From contig NZ_ATXK01000002.1 in the NCBI RefSeq assembly GCF_000421645.1, positions 248,001 through 312,000 on the forward strand: a stretch of 64,000 nt of DNA, written 5' to 3'. Position numbers and translations under genes: made by a program. The notes beneath the pieces are model-generated. The model did no database searches. It saw only the letters and a list, made by a program, of their open reading frames with translations, and was not told the DNA's origin. Positions 32,394 through 45,082 of the stretch are shown one piece after another (positions within the stretch are counted from its first letter, which is position 1; each line of letters opens with the position of its first letter). Origin of the DNA: Aurantimonas coralicida DSM 14790 (GTDB taxonomy: Bacteria > Pseudomonadota > Alphaproteobacteria > Rhizobiales > Rhizobiaceae).

Positions 32394-33479
32394 ATGAGCG
32401 ATCTTCAGGCACTGGAAGCCCATCTCTCCGAACAGGTCGCGGCCGCCGCCGACGAGGCGCAGCTCGAGGCGATCCGCGTCGCCGAGCTCGGCAAGAAGGG
32501 CCGCATCTCCGAGCTCCTGAAGGGTCTCGGCAAGATGAGCCCCGACGAGCGCCGCGTCGAAGGCCCGAAGCTGAACGGCCTGCGCGATCGCGCCCAGGCG
32601 CTGATCAACGCCCGCCGCGAGGAACTCGCCGACGCCGCGATCGCCGTGCGCCTCGCCGCCGAGCGGGTCGACGTGACCCTGCCGGTGCGCCCCAGCCCCG
32701 CCGCCCGCGGCCGCATTCACCCGATCAGCCAGGTCATCGACGAGATCACCGCGATCTTCGCCGATATGGGCTTTGCCATCGCCGAAGGGCCGGACATCGA
32801 GACCGACCACTACAATTTTACGGCGCTGAACTTTCCCGAGGGCCATCCGGCCCGCGAGATGCACGACACCTTCTTCCTGAAGCCGGACGCCGCTGGCGAG
32901 CGCAAGGTGCTGCGCACCCACACCTCGCCGGTGCAGATCCGCACCATGGAAACGACGAAGCCGCCGCTGCGCATCGTCATTCCCGGCCGCACCTACCGGC
33001 AGGATTCCGACGCGACCCATTCGCCGATGTTCCACCAGGTCGAGGGTCTCGTCATCGACAAGACCGCCAATGTGGCGAACATGAAATGGGTGCTGGAGGA
33101 GTTCTGCAAGGCGTTCTTCGAGGTGCCGTCGCTGAACATGCGGTTCCGGCCGTCCTACTTCCCCTTCACCGAGCCGAGCCTCGAGGTCGACATCCAGTGC
33201 GACCGGTCGAACCCGGGCGAGGTGCGCTTCGGCGAGGGCTCGGACTGGATGGAGATCCTGGGCTGCGGCATGGTGCATCCGAACGTGCTGCGCCATGGCG
33301 GGCTCGACCCGGACGAGTATCAGGGCTTTGCCTGGGGCATGGGTATCGACCGCATCGCCATGCTGAAATACGGCATGCCGGATCTGCGCGCCTTCTTCGA
33401 TTCCGACGTGCGCTGGCTGGAGCATTACGGCTTCCGCCCGCTCGACATGCCGACCCTGTTCGGCGGCCTATCGACGTGA
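32394..33479 (+). CDS. pheS: Phenylalanyl-tRNA synthetase, alpha subunit
   Basis: A 361-residue catalytic subunit of the class II phenylalanyl-tRNA synthetase. An N-terminal coiled coil (about 1-90) that grips tRNA precedes the catalytic core with motif 2 [19 protein letters not shown] and motif 3 [21 protein letters not shown] 32394 was chosen; the long upstream open frame is not family-like. Confidence 0.97.
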   Translation: MSDLQALEAHLSEQVAAAADEAQLEAIRVAELGKKGRISELLKGLGKMSPDERRVEGPKLNGLRDRAQALINARREELADAAIAVRLAAERVDVTLPVRPSPAARGRIHPISQVIDEITAIFADMGFAIAEGPDIETDHYNFTALNFPEGHPAREMHDTFFLKPDAAGERKVLRTHTSPVQIRTMETTKPPLRIVIPGRTYRQDSDATHSPMFHQVEGLVIDKTANVANMKWVLEEFCKAFFEVPSLNMRFRPSYFPFTEPSLEVDIQCDRSNPGEVRFGEGSDWMEILGCGMVHPNVLRHGGLDPDEYQGFAWGMGIDRIAMLKYGMPDLRAFFDSDVRWLEHYGFRPLDMPTLFGGLST

Positions 33480-33564
33480 CATTGATGACCGCCGCCGTGT
33501 CCTTTTCGGACCTGCGGCGCGTCGTTCCGAGTTGACTGTCCACCCGCAAGCAGGAGCCTTCGCC

Positions 33565-33978
33565 ATGTCGGCACGCATGACCGTCCTCGAAGTGATTGCC
33601 GTCGTGGCCGGCGCGGTCATCGGCCTTCTGGCGCTCGATTTCGCCAGCTGGCTGTTTGCCGACACCAGCTTCTTCGCGCTGCTGGCCTCGCCCGGCCGCA
33701 TCGTCGTGGCGCTGGTGACGGTCGGCCTTTTCGCCTTCTACTACCGCTCCATGTCCCAGACCCCGGCGGCGCTGGCCTCGTTCTTCACCGGCGTCGGCCT
33801 GCCGGCGATCCTCGACCGCTTCGGCTTCGATTCGCTGCTGCCCTGGGGCACGCTGCTCGTCCTCTACGTCGTCTTTGCCATCGTCGCCCTGCTGACCTAT
33901 CGCTTCGTCCATGCCACGGCGCTGGCGCAGGGCGTCGCCGACGACATCGCCGGGCCGAAGCGGCGCGACGATTTCTGA
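33565..33978 (+). CDS. Unknown four-helix membrane protein between pheS and pheT
   Basis: A 137-residue protein with about four hydrophobic segments (TVLEVIAVVAGAVIGLLAL, IVVALVTVGLFAFYY, LASFFTGVGLPAILD, LLVLYVVFAIVALLTY) and a basic/acidic end GPKRRDDF. I do not recognise a family. ATG 33565 has GCAGGAGC upstream. It lies 85 bases after pheS and 120 before pheT on the same strand, so it is probably cotranscribed, but a function linked to tRNA charging is not implied. Confidence 0.7.
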   Translation: MSARMTVLEVIAVVAGAVIGLLALDFASWLFADTSFFALLASPGRIVVALVTVGLFAFYYRSMSQTPAALASFFTGVGLPAILDRFGFDSLLPWGTLLVLYVVFAIVALLTYRFVHATALAQGVADDIAGPKRRDDF

Positions 33979-34098
33979 GCCCCGTGGCCGGAGCGCCCGC
34001 GGGCGCCCCGGCGAAGACACGCGCGCCGCGGCCCCGCAGCCATCCGGCGCATTTCCCACGGCCGATCGGCCCGTCCGCAACGAGACTGAACCGAACCG

Positions 34099-36513
34099 AT
34101 GAAATTCACGCTTTCCTGGCTCAAGGACCATCTCGACACCGACGCCTCGCTGGCCGAGATCTGCGAACGCCTGACCATGATCGGCCTCGAGGTCGAGGCG
34201 GTGGACGACCGCGCCGTCTTCGCGCCCTTCCGCATCGCGCGGGTGCTGAGCGCCGAGCGCCACCCGGACGCCGACAAGCTGCAGGTGCTGAGCGTCGACG
34301 CCGGCCCCGAGGTCAATGACGGCAAGCCGCTGCAGGTGGTCTGCGGCGCCCCCAACGCGCGGGCCGGGATGGTCGGCGTTCTGGCGATGCCGGGCACCTA
34401 TGTGCCGGGCATCGACACGACCCTGTCGATCGGCCGCATCCGGGGTGTCGAATCCCACGGCATGATGTGCTCGGAGCGCGAGCTGGAACTCTCCGACAGC
34501 CATGACGGCATCATCGATCTCGCCGCGGACGCGCCGGTGGGCACGCGCTTTGCCGATTACGCGGACCTCGCCGACCCGGTCATCGAGATCAACCTGACGC
34601 CGAACCGGCCCGACGCCACCGGTGTGGCCGGCATCGCCCGCGATCTCGCCGCCTCGGGCATGGGCAGGCTGAAGACCGCCGCGCCCGAGCGCATCGAGGG
34701 CGAGGGCGACTGCCCCGTCGCCCTGTCGGTGGAGAGCGCGACCTGCACCGGCTTTGCCCTGCGCAAGGTGTCGGGCGTCGCCAATGGCGCCTCGCCGGAA
34801 TGGATGCAGAAGCGGCTGAAGGCGATCGGCCTGCGCCCGATCAACGCGCTCGTCGACATCACCAATTACGTCACCTTCGACCGCGGCCGGCCGCTGCACG
34901 TCTTCGATGCCGCCAAGGTCGCCGGCGGCCTCGTCGTGCGCGATGCCCGCGACGGCGAGGAGGTGCTGGCCCTCGACGAACGGACCTACACCCTGTCGGC
35001 CGGCATGTGCGTCATCGCCGACGACAACGGCGTCGAATCCATCGCCGGTATCATGGGCGGCGAGCATTCGGGCTGCGATGCGGCGACGACCGACGTCCTG
35101 ATCGAATCGGCGTTGTGGGACCCGCGCGCCATCGCCCGCACCGGCCGCAGCCTCGGTATCATCACCGATGCCCGCTACCGCTTCGAGCGCGGCGTCGATC
35201 CCGACTTCATGGAGCCGGGCCTCGATCTGGCGACGCATCTCGTCCTCGATCTATGCGGCGGCACGCCGTCGCGCCGCGTGGTTGTGGAGAGCACCACGCC
35301 GGCTCCGGCGCCCATCGTCCTGCCCTTCACCGAGACCGAGCGCCTGACCGGCATCCAGGTGGAGCGCGACCGGCAGGTCGCCATTCTGGAGAGCCTCGGC
35401 TTTGCCGTGTCGCCGGACGGCGAGACCGCCAGCGTCGTCAGCCCGAGCTGGCGGCCGGATATCGACGGCAAGGCCGATCTCGTCGAGGAAGTCATGCGCC
35501 TCGTCGGCGTCGACACCATCGCGCCACAGCCGCTGCCTTCGGCGGGCGCCGTCGGCGGACGTATCCTCACCGTGCCGCAAATCCGCGATCGCGCCGCGCG
35601 CCGGGCGCTGGCCGCCCGCGGCATGGTGGAGACGGTGAGCTACAGCTTCATCGCCGAGAGCCATGCGGCGGCCTTCGGCGGCGGCGCGGCCGCGCTGAAG
35701 CTGGAAAACCCGATTTCGGCCGACATGTCGGACATGCGGCCCTCGCTGCTGCCGGGCCTGATCGCGGCGGCGGCGCGCAACGCCGCCCGCGGCCATGGCG
35801 ATACGGCGCTGTTCGAGGTGGCGGCGATCTACCGCTCGGACGAGCCGGACGGCCAGTTGCGCGTCGCCGGCGGCCTGCGCCGCGGCACCGCCATCATGTC
35901 CGGCGGCGGCCGGTCGTGGAACGGCAATGCCTCCGCCGTCTCGGTGTACGACGCCAAGGCCGACGCCCTCGCGGCGCTGGAGGCGGCCGGCGCGCCGGTC
36001 GACCGGCTGATGATCGAGGCGCCGGCGAGCGACTGGTACCATCCGGGCCGCTCCGGCCGGATCAAGCTGGGGCCCAAGGTGGTGTTGGCGGAGTTCGGTG
36101 AATTCCACCCCAAGACGCTGAAAACCCTGGACGCATCGGGACCGCATTGCGGCTTCGAGGTGTTCCTCGATGCGATCCCGACGCCCAAGCGCAAGGCGAC
36201 CCGCACCAAGCCGGTGCTGGCCCTGTCGGCCTTCCAGCCGGTGCGCCGCGACTTCGCCTTCGTCGTCGATAGCGACGTGGACGCGCTGAAGCTGGTGCGC
36301 GCCGCCGAGGGCGCCGACCGCAAGCTGGTCGGGGAGGTTCGCGTCTTCGACGTCTTCACCGGCGCGGCGCTCGGCGAGAACCGCAAGTCGGTGGCGCTGG
36401 AAGTCACCCTCAATCCGGTCGAGCGGACCCTGACCGAAGAGGATCTGGAGGCGGTGTCCGCCAAGATCGTCGCCCAGGTCGAGAAGGCCACCGGCGGCAC
36501 GCTGCGGGCGTAA
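34099..36513 (+). CDS. pheT: Phenylalanyl-tRNA synthetase, beta subunit
   Basis: An 804-residue subunit that binds tRNA and edits mischarged tyrosine. The N-terminal [18 protein letters not shown] is followed by an OB-fold tRNA-binding domain (about 40-150, [13 protein letters not shown]...[12 protein letters not shown]), the B3/B4 editing domain, B5 and a C-terminal ferredoxin-like anticodon-binding domain ending [10 protein letters not shown]. It pairs with PheS as an alpha2-beta2 enzyme. Confidence 0.97.
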   Translation: MKFTLSWLKDHLDTDASLAEICERLTMIGLEVEAVDDRAVFAPFRIARVLSAERHPDADKLQVLSVDAGPEVNDGKPLQVVCGAPNARAGMVGVLAMPGTYVPGIDTTLSIGRIRGVESHGMMCSERELELSDSHDGIIDLAADAPVGTRFADYADLADPVIEINLTPNRPDATGVAGIARDLAASGMGRLKTAAPERIEGEGDCPVALSVESATCTGFALRKVSGVANGASPEWMQKRLKAIGLRPINALVDITNYVTFDRGRPLHVFDAAKVAGGLVVRDARDGEEVLALDERTYTLSAGMCVIADDNGVESIAGIMGGEHSGCDAATTDVLIESALWDPRAIARTGRSLGIITDARYRFERGVDPDFMEPGLDLATHLVLDLCGGTPSRRVVVESTTPAPAPIVLPFTETERLTGIQVERDRQVAILESLGFAVSPDGETASVVSPSWRPDIDGKADLVEEVMRLVGVDTIAPQPLPSAGAVGGRILTVPQIRDRAARRALAARGMVETVSYSFIAESHAAAFGGGAAALKLENPISADMSDMRPSLLPGLIAAAARNAARGHGDTALFEVAAIYRSDEPDGQLRVAGGLRRGTAIMSGGGRSWNGNASAVSVYDAKADALAALEAAGAPVDRLMIEAPASDWYHPGRSGRIKLGPKVVLAEFGEFHPKTLKTLDASGPHCGFEVFLDAIPTPKRKATRTKPVLALSAFQPVRRDFAFVVDSDVDALKLVRAAEGADRKLVGEVRVFDVFTGAALGENRKSVALEVTLNPVERTLTEEDLEAVSAKIVAQVEKATGGTLRA

Positions 36514-36826
36514 CGGCCCGGGCATCCGGCGGGCGTACTCGGCGCGCGTTGCTGCCTAATGGTGGCGTGTGGTTCTGCTGCGGAGCGGGCCGCATCGGCG
36601 CTGAGGCATGGGTCCTCGGGTTGAACCCGAGGATGACGCGCGTTGATGGAGCGGGTAGCCTGTCGAGGGGGGCACATCGTCCCGGAACAGAAGCGCGTGC
36701 CGTCCGCCACTGTGCGGGCGGGTAAGTGGGGCCGCCTGATGGCGTGGCGGCTTTGTGGCCGCGGCTGTGGTGTTGCGGCCGCCTCGCGGGTGCCAATGGC
36801 CCTGCGCGAACAAACCTCGGACTGCG
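36514..36826. other. 313-base gap after pheT
   Basis: No protein gene is supported here. The only structured element is the REP-like hairpin at 36613-36633; the remaining sequence shows no promoter or terminator that I trust. Confidence 0.55.
36613..36633. repeat. REP-like palindromic element
   Basis: TCCTCGGGTT-G-AACCCGAGGA is a near-perfect 10-bp dyad with a one-base centre, flanked by GG and TGAC. Short palindromes of the form CCTCGGGTT/AACCCGAGG recur as dispersed repeats in many alphaproteobacterial genomes. Only one copy is visible in this window, so its repeat status is known from elsewhere, not from here. Confidence 0.55.
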
Positions 36827-37429
36827 TCAATTCTTCTGTGCCATCCAGACCTTGTGGATGGCACCCTGCGGCTCGTCGAAGACGGCCATGCGCACGGTGA
36901 AGCCGGCCTCTGCCAGGAGCACCCGGTAGCCGGTGTCGCTGTAGCTGGCGTAGGCGAAGGGCACGTCGAACATCGTATCGCGAACGCTCGAATGGGACGG
37001 CCCGCTGGTGAACAGCAGCCAGCCGCCGGGGCGCAGCCAGGCGGCGAAGCGGCCCAGCATCGCCGTCTGGTCGCCATGGTCCAGATGGAAGAAGCTGTCC
37101 CAGGCGATGATTGCATCGAAGGACACGGCCGGGAGATAGGCCCGCATGTCGCACAGGATGGTCCGCACCTGCGGGTAGGCCCGCTGGAAATGCGCCAGCA
37201 TGGCGGCCGAGCCGTCCAGCGCGGTGATCGAGATCCCGGCCTCCACGAGATGCGCCAGCCCCGCGTGACCGGTGCCGCAGCCGCAATCCAGGAGCCGCGC
37301 CCCGGACGGCAGCGCCGCCGCCAGTTGCACGTAGAAGGGCGGCTCCCAGGGCTTCAGCCGGCGCGCGGCCTCGAAGCGGTCGGCGATGAGGTCGTAGCCC
37401 GCAACGGCGGGGTGAAGCTCCGCGCTCAT
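36827..37429 (-). CDS. Class I SAM-dependent methyltransferase
   Basis: A 200-residue Rossmann-like methyltransferase. Motif I is LLDCGCGTGHAG (about residue 46), the acidic residue after strand 2 is in ITALDGSAAM, and motif IV is FDAIIAWDSFFHLD. The substrate is unknown. The start is eight bases after comM on the minus strand, so the two are probably cotranscribed. Confidence 0.85.
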   Translation of the reverse strand: MSAELHPAVAGYDLIADRFEAARRLKPWEPPFYVQLAAALPSGARLLDCGCGTGHAGLAHLVEAGISITALDGSAAMLAHFQRAYPQVRTILCDMRAYLPAVSFDAIIAWDSFFHLDHGDQTAMLGRFAAWLRPGGWLLFTSGPSHSSVRDTMFDVPFAYASYSDTGYRVLLAEAGFTVRMAVFDEPQGAIHKVWMAQKN

Positions 37430-37436
37430 CTTGCCG

Positions 37437-38969
37437 TCACGCCGCGGCGGCCAGCCGCTCGCCGGCCATGCGGTAGGAGATCGCTTCGGCCAGATGGATG
37501 CGCCGGACCATGTCGTCGCCGTCGAGATCGGCGAGGGTACGCGCGACCTTGAGGATGCGGTGATAGGCGCGGGCGGAGAAGCGCATCTGCTCGGCCGCCT
37601 CCTGCAGCAGTGTCCGGCCCTCCCGGTCGGGCTCGGCGACGCTTTCGATCAGGGCGGCCGGACAATGGGAATTGCGGGTCGAGCCGGGCAGGCCGAGGCT
37701 CTCGTAACGCTCCGTCTGCAGGGCGTGGGCGGCAGCGACGCGCGCCATGACGTCGGCTGAGGATTCCGCCGGCTGCGGCCTGATCAGATCGGCGGCCGTG
37801 ACCGCCGGCACATCGACGCGGATGTCGATCCGGTCCATCAGCGGGCCGGAGATGCGGGCCTGGTAGTCGGCGGCGCAGCGCGGGCCGCGGGCACAGCTGC
37901 GGCCGGGCTCGCCGGCCATGCCGCACCGGCAGGGATTCATCGCGGCGACGAGCTGCATCTTGGCCGGGTAGGTGACCCGGTGATTGGCCCGGGCGATGAC
38001 GCTTTCGCCGGCCTCCAGCGGCTGGCGCAGGGAATCCAGCACGACCGGCGAGAATTCGGGGAACTCGTCGAGGAACAGGATGCCGCGATGGGCGAGCGAG
38101 ACCTCGCCGGGTCGCGCCCGCAGGCCCCCGCCGACCATCGCCGCCATCGAGGCCGAATGATGCGGCGCCCGGAACGGCCGGCGATCCGACAGCTTGCCGC
38201 CGGACAATTCCCCGGCGATCGAGGCGATCATCGAGACTTCGAGCAATTCACGCGGTGTCAGCGCCGGCAGGATCGATGGCAGGCGCTGCGCCAGCATCGA
38301 CTTGCCCGAGCCGGGCGGGCCGACCATCAAGAGGTTGTGGCCGCCCGCTGCGCTGATCTCCAGCGCCCGCTTGGCGACGATCTGGCCCTTGATCTCGGCA
38401 AGGTCCGGCAGGTCGGACGGCGCGGCCCGGATGGCCGGCTCCGGCCGGGCGATGATCTGCGTGCCGCGGAAATGGTTGGCGATCTGGATCAGGCTGCGGG
38501 CGGCGACGATGTCCATGTCCTGGCTCGCCCAGGCCGCCTCCGCCCCGCTCTCGGCCGGGCAGATCAGGCCGAGGCCGATGGCGTTGGCGCCCATTGCCGC
38601 CGGCAGTGCCCCGGCGACCGCGGTGGTCATGCCGTCGAGGGAAAGTTCGCCCAAGACGACATAGCCGGCCAGCGCATCGGACGGGATCGCGCCGAGTGCC
38701 GCCATCAGGCCGAGGGCGATCGGCAGGTCGTAATGGCTGCCCTCCTTGGGCAGGTCGGCGGGGGCGAGATTGACGGTCACCTTCTTCGGCGGCATCGACA
38801 GGCCGGAGGCATGCAGGGCGGCCTGGACGCGCTCGCGGCTTTCGGCCACCGCCTTGTCCGGCAGGCCGACGATCTGGATGCCGACCTTGCCCGGCGCCAC
38901 CATCACCTGCACGTCGACGGGAATCGCCTCGATGCCCTGAAACGCCACCGTCTTGACCCGCGATACCAT
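37437..38969 (-). CDS. comM: ComM/YifB-family Mg-chelatase-like AAA ATPase
   Basis: A 510-residue AAA+ protein. The N-terminal Lon-protease-like ChlI domain (MVSRVKTVAFQGIEAIPVDVQV...KVTVNLAPADLPKEGSHYDLPIALG) precedes the ATPase with Walker A GPPGSGKS and Walker B LFLDEFPEF. The NPCRCG...CARGPRCAADY segment is the usual zinc-ligand-like loop. ComM is a helicase that promotes integration of DNA during natural transformation. The start MVSRVK at 38969 was chosen. A CtrA-type site lies 143 bases upstream. Confidence 0.93.
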   Translation of the reverse strand: MVSRVKTVAFQGIEAIPVDVQVMVAPGKVGIQIVGLPDKAVAESRERVQAALHASGLSMPPKKVTVNLAPADLPKEGSHYDLPIALGLMAALGAIPSDALAGYVVLGELSLDGMTTAVAGALPAAMGANAIGLGLICPAESGAEAAWASQDMDIVAARSLIQIANHFRGTQIIARPEPAIRAAPSDLPDLAEIKGQIVAKRALEISAAGGHNLLMVGPPGSGKSMLAQRLPSILPALTPRELLEVSMIASIAGELSGGKLSDRRPFRAPHHSASMAAMVGGGLRARPGEVSLAHRGILFLDEFPEFSPVVLDSLRQPLEAGESVIARANHRVTYPAKMQLVAAMNPCRCGMAGEPGRSCARGPRCAADYQARISGPLMDRIDIRVDVPAVTAADLIRPQPAESSADVMARVAAAHALQTERYESLGLPGSTRNSHCPAALIESVAEPDREGRTLLQEAAEQMRFSARAYHRILKVARTLADLDGDDMVRRIHLAEAISYRMAGERLAAAA

Positions 38970-39111
38970 GCCACCACCCCTCGTGATGAACTCCGGCTCA
39001 CCCATTTGCCGGAAAGCGACGTTAGGTAAGCATGGAAATCGGAATGAAACAAGAACAGGACAGAAACAAATCGGCGCCAGAGTGAGTCGCGGTCCAGCGA
39101 CGACTCGATGG

Positions 39112-39127
39112 TTAAGCCGTCGTTAAC
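39112..39127 (+). promoter_or_regulatory. CtrA-type box TTAA-N7-TTAAC
   Basis: TTAAGCCGTCGTTAAC matches the alphaproteobacterial cell-cycle regulator CtrA consensus TTAA-N7-TTAA exactly. It lies 143 bases upstream of the minus-strand comM start and 32 bases before the stop end of the transporter gene, so it would control comM. Confidence 0.5.
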
Positions 39128-39159
39128 GCGTCAAGCAGATGTCGCACGCCGCGCGCGGC

Positions 39160-40542
39160 TCAAAGCTGGGCTATCAGGAAGATTGTAGCCGACAGGGCCA
39201 GCAGGCCGGCCACCATGAAGCCGCCGTTCCAGACCACCCCGACGCGGAAGGCGCTGGTATGGCCGAGGCGGCCGATCAGCAGCGTCGTCGCCGTGAAGGG
39301 CGAGGAGGCGCCGGTGAGCGCCCAGCCGGCGGTCAGCGCGACGACCACGACATTCGGCGACACGCCCATGGCGGCCGCCGACGGCAGCAGGGGCGCCAGC
39401 AGCGACACCGACAGGATCGGGTTCATGCCGAGCTGGCCGAGCAGCGGGATGATCCAGACGATGGCGACGAGGATCACCGAGACCGGGATGGCGTCCAGCG
39501 CCAGGGCCTGATCGGCGATCAGCGGCTGCAGCAACTCGCCGCCGGTGGCGCCGATAAAGCCGGCCATGACCAGAAGGATCAGCTCGGACTGGAAGGAGGG
39601 GATGTCGATGAGGGCGAGCCGCTTCAGCCGCGTGGCGGTGCGCGCCGCCGTTCCGGTCTCGCCGCGGGACTGGATGACGATCCAGCCGATGGCGATGGTC
39701 GGCACCAGCAGCATCACCACGGCAATCACCCGCAGCCCGGTCAGGAGCTCCAGCACCGCAACGCCCGAAAAGAGCAGGACGAGCAGCGCCAGAAGCGGCT
39801 TCAGGTCGCGCCAGCCGCCGATCGGGTCGCGCCGTGCCGGTGCCGGCTGGGTCAGCTTCGGCTTGAAGTAGGTGTCCAGCGCCCAGCCGATGAAGGTGAC
39901 GAGAGCCGCGTTGAAGATCGCGAAGACGGCGGCCCCGCTCCATGACGAGCCGGGAATGACCGAGGTGGAGATCGCCATGGCGAAGGCCAGCGGCGACCAG
40001 GTGAGCGAGGCGACGAAGCCGCGCTGGATCGCCAGCAGCATGCGCCGGTTGCGGATCTCGCGGATTTCGGCGTTGGGCTCGCGGCTGGCGATGCTTTCGG
40101 TCAGCCCGCCTAAAAGCGAGATCGCGCCGTAGCTGAGGATCAGCGCGAAGAGATGGCCGCCGGTGGTCAGCGCCAGATAGCGTTTGCCGGGCGGCTGGCT
40201 GGCGAGATACTGCCCGCATCGCTCGATGGCCGGCGAGGCGGCGGCGGGGCCGCGTAGCGAGGCGAGCGCGATGAAGAAGGCCGCGATGAAGCCGCCCTGT
40301 TCGAGCCCCTTCACCGTGATGGCGAGCCAGTCGGCACGGGTGAAGAGGGCGATGGCGACGAGGCCGAGGCCGAGCGCCACGAAGGCTTGGCGCGACCAGG
40401 GCGCCCGCGGCGTGGCGAGGACCAGGAAGACGAGGATGCCACCGGCCGCGACCAGCCCGGCGCCCGCGCTGCCCACCCATTCGCGCAGAAGGATGGCGAC
40501 GCCCGTGACGATCAGAACGACACCGATGAGACGGTCGATCAA
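39160..40542 (-). CDS. Polytopic ion-transporter-like membrane protein
   Basis: A 460-residue inner-membrane protein with about 12 hydrophobic segments. The motifs GQLGMNPILSVSLLAPLLP and TAGWALTGASSPFTATTLLIGRLG recall the re-entrant loops of ArsB/NhaD-type ion transporters, but the protein is not a clear member. Start TTG 40542 was chosen: GGAG precedes it, and the upstream open frame to 40638 has far more A/T at third codon positions than the gene. The substrate is unknown. Confidence 0.7.
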   Translation of the reverse strand: MIDRLIGVVLIVTGVAILLREWVGSAGAGLVAAGGILVFLVLATPRAPWSRQAFVALGLGLVAIALFTRADWLAITVKGLEQGGFIAAFFIALASLRGPAAASPAIERCGQYLASQPPGKRYLALTTGGHLFALILSYGAISLLGGLTESIASREPNAEIREIRNRRMLLAIQRGFVASLTWSPLAFAMAISTSVIPGSSWSGAAVFAIFNAALVTFIGWALDTYFKPKLTQPAPARRDPIGGWRDLKPLLALLVLLFSGVAVLELLTGLRVIAVVMLLVPTIAIGWIVIQSRGETGTAARTATRLKRLALIDIPSFQSELILLVMAGFIGATGGELLQPLIADQALALDAIPVSVILVAIVWIIPLLGQLGMNPILSVSLLAPLLPSAAAMGVSPNVVVVALTAGWALTGASSPFTATTLLIGRLGHTSAFRVGVVWNGGFMVAGLLALSATIFLIAQL

Positions 40543-40717
40543 CGCTTGCGAACTCCGCGGAGGGACAAGGCGGCGGGAAACTCTCTCTGTCTTAGCATTC
40601 CCGGGCGGCGCGTCACGTCTCGCCGGCGAGATTTGCACCGGATCGTCGCCTGGGGATCGGTGAGCGGCGCAGGGCGCGGGGGTTTGTCAGGCGGGCAGAC
40701 CGGCGGTATGACGCGCC

Positions 40718-41605
40718 ATGCCCCTGACCGTCGCCACCTTCTATCGTTTTGTCACGCTCGACGACCTTCCCGCGCTGAAGGCCGAGCTTGCCGCCTTGTG
40801 CGCCGACACCGGCACGCGCGGCACGATCCTCATTGCCCCGGAGGGGATCAACGGCACGCTGGCGGGCCCGCGGGACGGCGTGGCGACGATGGTCGCGCAT
40901 CTCGACCGGCGCTGCGGCATCGGTCGCGGCGAGTTGAAATTCTCGGCGGCCGAGGACTGGCCTTTCGCCCGCACCAAGGTGCGCATCCGGCCCGAGATCA
41001 TCACCATGCGGGCGCCCGAGGCCGATCCCTCCCGGCGCGTCGGCACCTATGTCGCCCCTTCCGACTGGAACGCCCTGATCGACGATCCGGAGGTGCTCGT
41101 CCTCGACACCCGCAACCGCTACGAGACCAAGGTCGGCGGCTTTGCCGGGGCGGTGGATCCGGCGATCGACAGCTTCACTGACTTCAAGGCCTATGTGGAG
41201 ACCGCGCTCGATCCGGCCGAACACCGCAAGGTGGCGATGTTCTGCACCGGCGGCATCCGCTGCGAGAAGGCCTCGGCCTACATGCTGTCCAAGGGGTTCG
41301 AGAGCGTCTTCCACCTCAAGGGCGGCATCCTGCAATATCTCGAGGACGTGCCGCAGGAAGACAGCCGCTGGGAGGGCGACTGCTACGTCTTCGACGGCCG
41401 CGTCGCCGTCGGCCACGGGCTGGCCCGGACGGACTGGACCGCCTGTTATGGCTGCGGCCAGCCGCTGTCGCCGGAAGAGCGCGCTGACCCGGCCTTCGAG
41501 GAGGGGGTCTCCTGCGCCCATTGCATCGACAGGCTGACCGAGGAGAAGGCCGCGTCGCTGCGCGAGCGCCAGCGCCAGATCATGCGGGAGGCGGGACGCG
41601 ACTGA
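40718..41605 (+). CDS. trhO: tRNA uridine-34 hydroxylase TrhO (rhodanese domain)
   Basis: A 295-residue enzyme that makes 5-hydroxyuridine at tRNA position 34, the first step to cmo5U and mcmo5U. An N-terminal ferredoxin-like domain (TVATFYRFVTLDDLPALK...GTILIAPEGINGTLAG) precedes a rhodanese domain with the active cysteine in MFCTGGIRCEKASAYM, then a C-terminal CYGCGQPLSPEER...CAHCI pair that may bind metal. The gene is divergent from the transporter gene. Confidence 0.93.
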   Translation: MPLTVATFYRFVTLDDLPALKAELAALCADTGTRGTILIAPEGINGTLAGPRDGVATMVAHLDRRCGIGRGELKFSAAEDWPFARTKVRIRPEIITMRAPEADPSRRVGTYVAPSDWNALIDDPEVLVLDTRNRYETKVGGFAGAVDPAIDSFTDFKAYVETALDPAEHRKVAMFCTGGIRCEKASAYMLSKGFESVFHLKGGILQYLEDVPQEDSRWEGDCYVFDGRVAVGHGLARTDWTACYGCGQPLSPEERADPAFEEGVSCAHCIDRLTEEKAASLRERQRQIMREAGRD

Positions 41606-41620
41606 GCGGCCCGCCGTCCG

Positions 41621-44438
<2,818 letters not shown>

Positions 44439-44455
44439 GGATCTCTTTGCAGCCG

Positions 44456-45082
44456 TCAGATGTCGAAGAAGATCGTCTCGTTCTCGCCCTGCAGGTGGAT
44501 GTCGAACCGGTAGGTCGGCACGTCGCCCTCCTGCGTGCGCGGCGCGATCAGCGTCTGGACCCGCGCACGGTGCTCGATGCGCGCCAGCACCGGATCGGCC
44601 GCGTTGGCTGTCTCCTCGTCGCCGAAATACATGCGGGTGTGAAGCCCGAGATTGATGCCGCGCGCCACGATCCAGACCGTCACATGCGGCGCCTGGGGGC
44701 GGCCGTCCTTGAACGGGACCGGGCCCGGCTTGATCGTCTCGAAGACGAACTCGCCGGTGGTCATGTCGCCGGGCGAGCGGCCGAAGCCGGAAAAATGCGG
44801 ATCGGCGGTACCGCGGGTCTCGGACGGGCCGGGATAGAGCCCTTGCGCATCGGCCTGCCAGATTTCGACCAGGGCGTCCTTCAGCGCGGTGCCGACGCCG
44901 TCGAAGACGCGGCCGACGATGCGGATGCGCTCGCCTTGCGTCTGCGCATCGACCATGCGGGCGCCGAGATCCTCGGCATAGACGCCCTCGATGCCGCTGT
45001 AGTTCGGCGTGCAGCCGATATGGACGTAAGGTCCGGCGGTCTGCGACGGCGATTCCTTCAGATAGGGAAGCGGCTGGACCAT
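44456..45082 (-). CDS. pcaG: Protocatechuate 3,4-dioxygenase, alpha subunit
   Basis: A 208-residue subunit of the intradiol ring-cleaving dioxygenase that makes 3-carboxy-cis,cis-muconate. SPSQTAGPYVHIGCTPNYSG is the usual N-terminal block, DALVEIWQADAQGLYPGP and GPVPFKDGRPQAPHVTVWIVARGINLG complete the fold. The alpha subunit does not hold the iron in PcaGH. The start ATG 45082 overlaps the pcaH stop as TGATG. Confidence 0.95.
   Translation of the reverse strand: MVQPLPYLKESPSQTAGPYVHIGCTPNYSGIEGVYAEDLGARMVDAQTQGERIRIVGRVFDGVGTALKDALVEIWQADAQGLYPGPSETRGTADPHFSGFGRSPGDMTTGEFVFETIKPGPVPFKDGRPQAPHVTVWIVARGINLGLHTRMYFGDEETANAADPVLARIEHRARVQTLIAPRTQEGDVPTYRFDIHLQGENETIFFDI

Noticed and set aside
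40543-40638. N-terminal extension of the transporter gene to GTG 40638
   Set aside because: Third codon positions in this stretch are far richer in A and T than in the gene itself, and TTG 40542 has a GGAG ribosome binding site.
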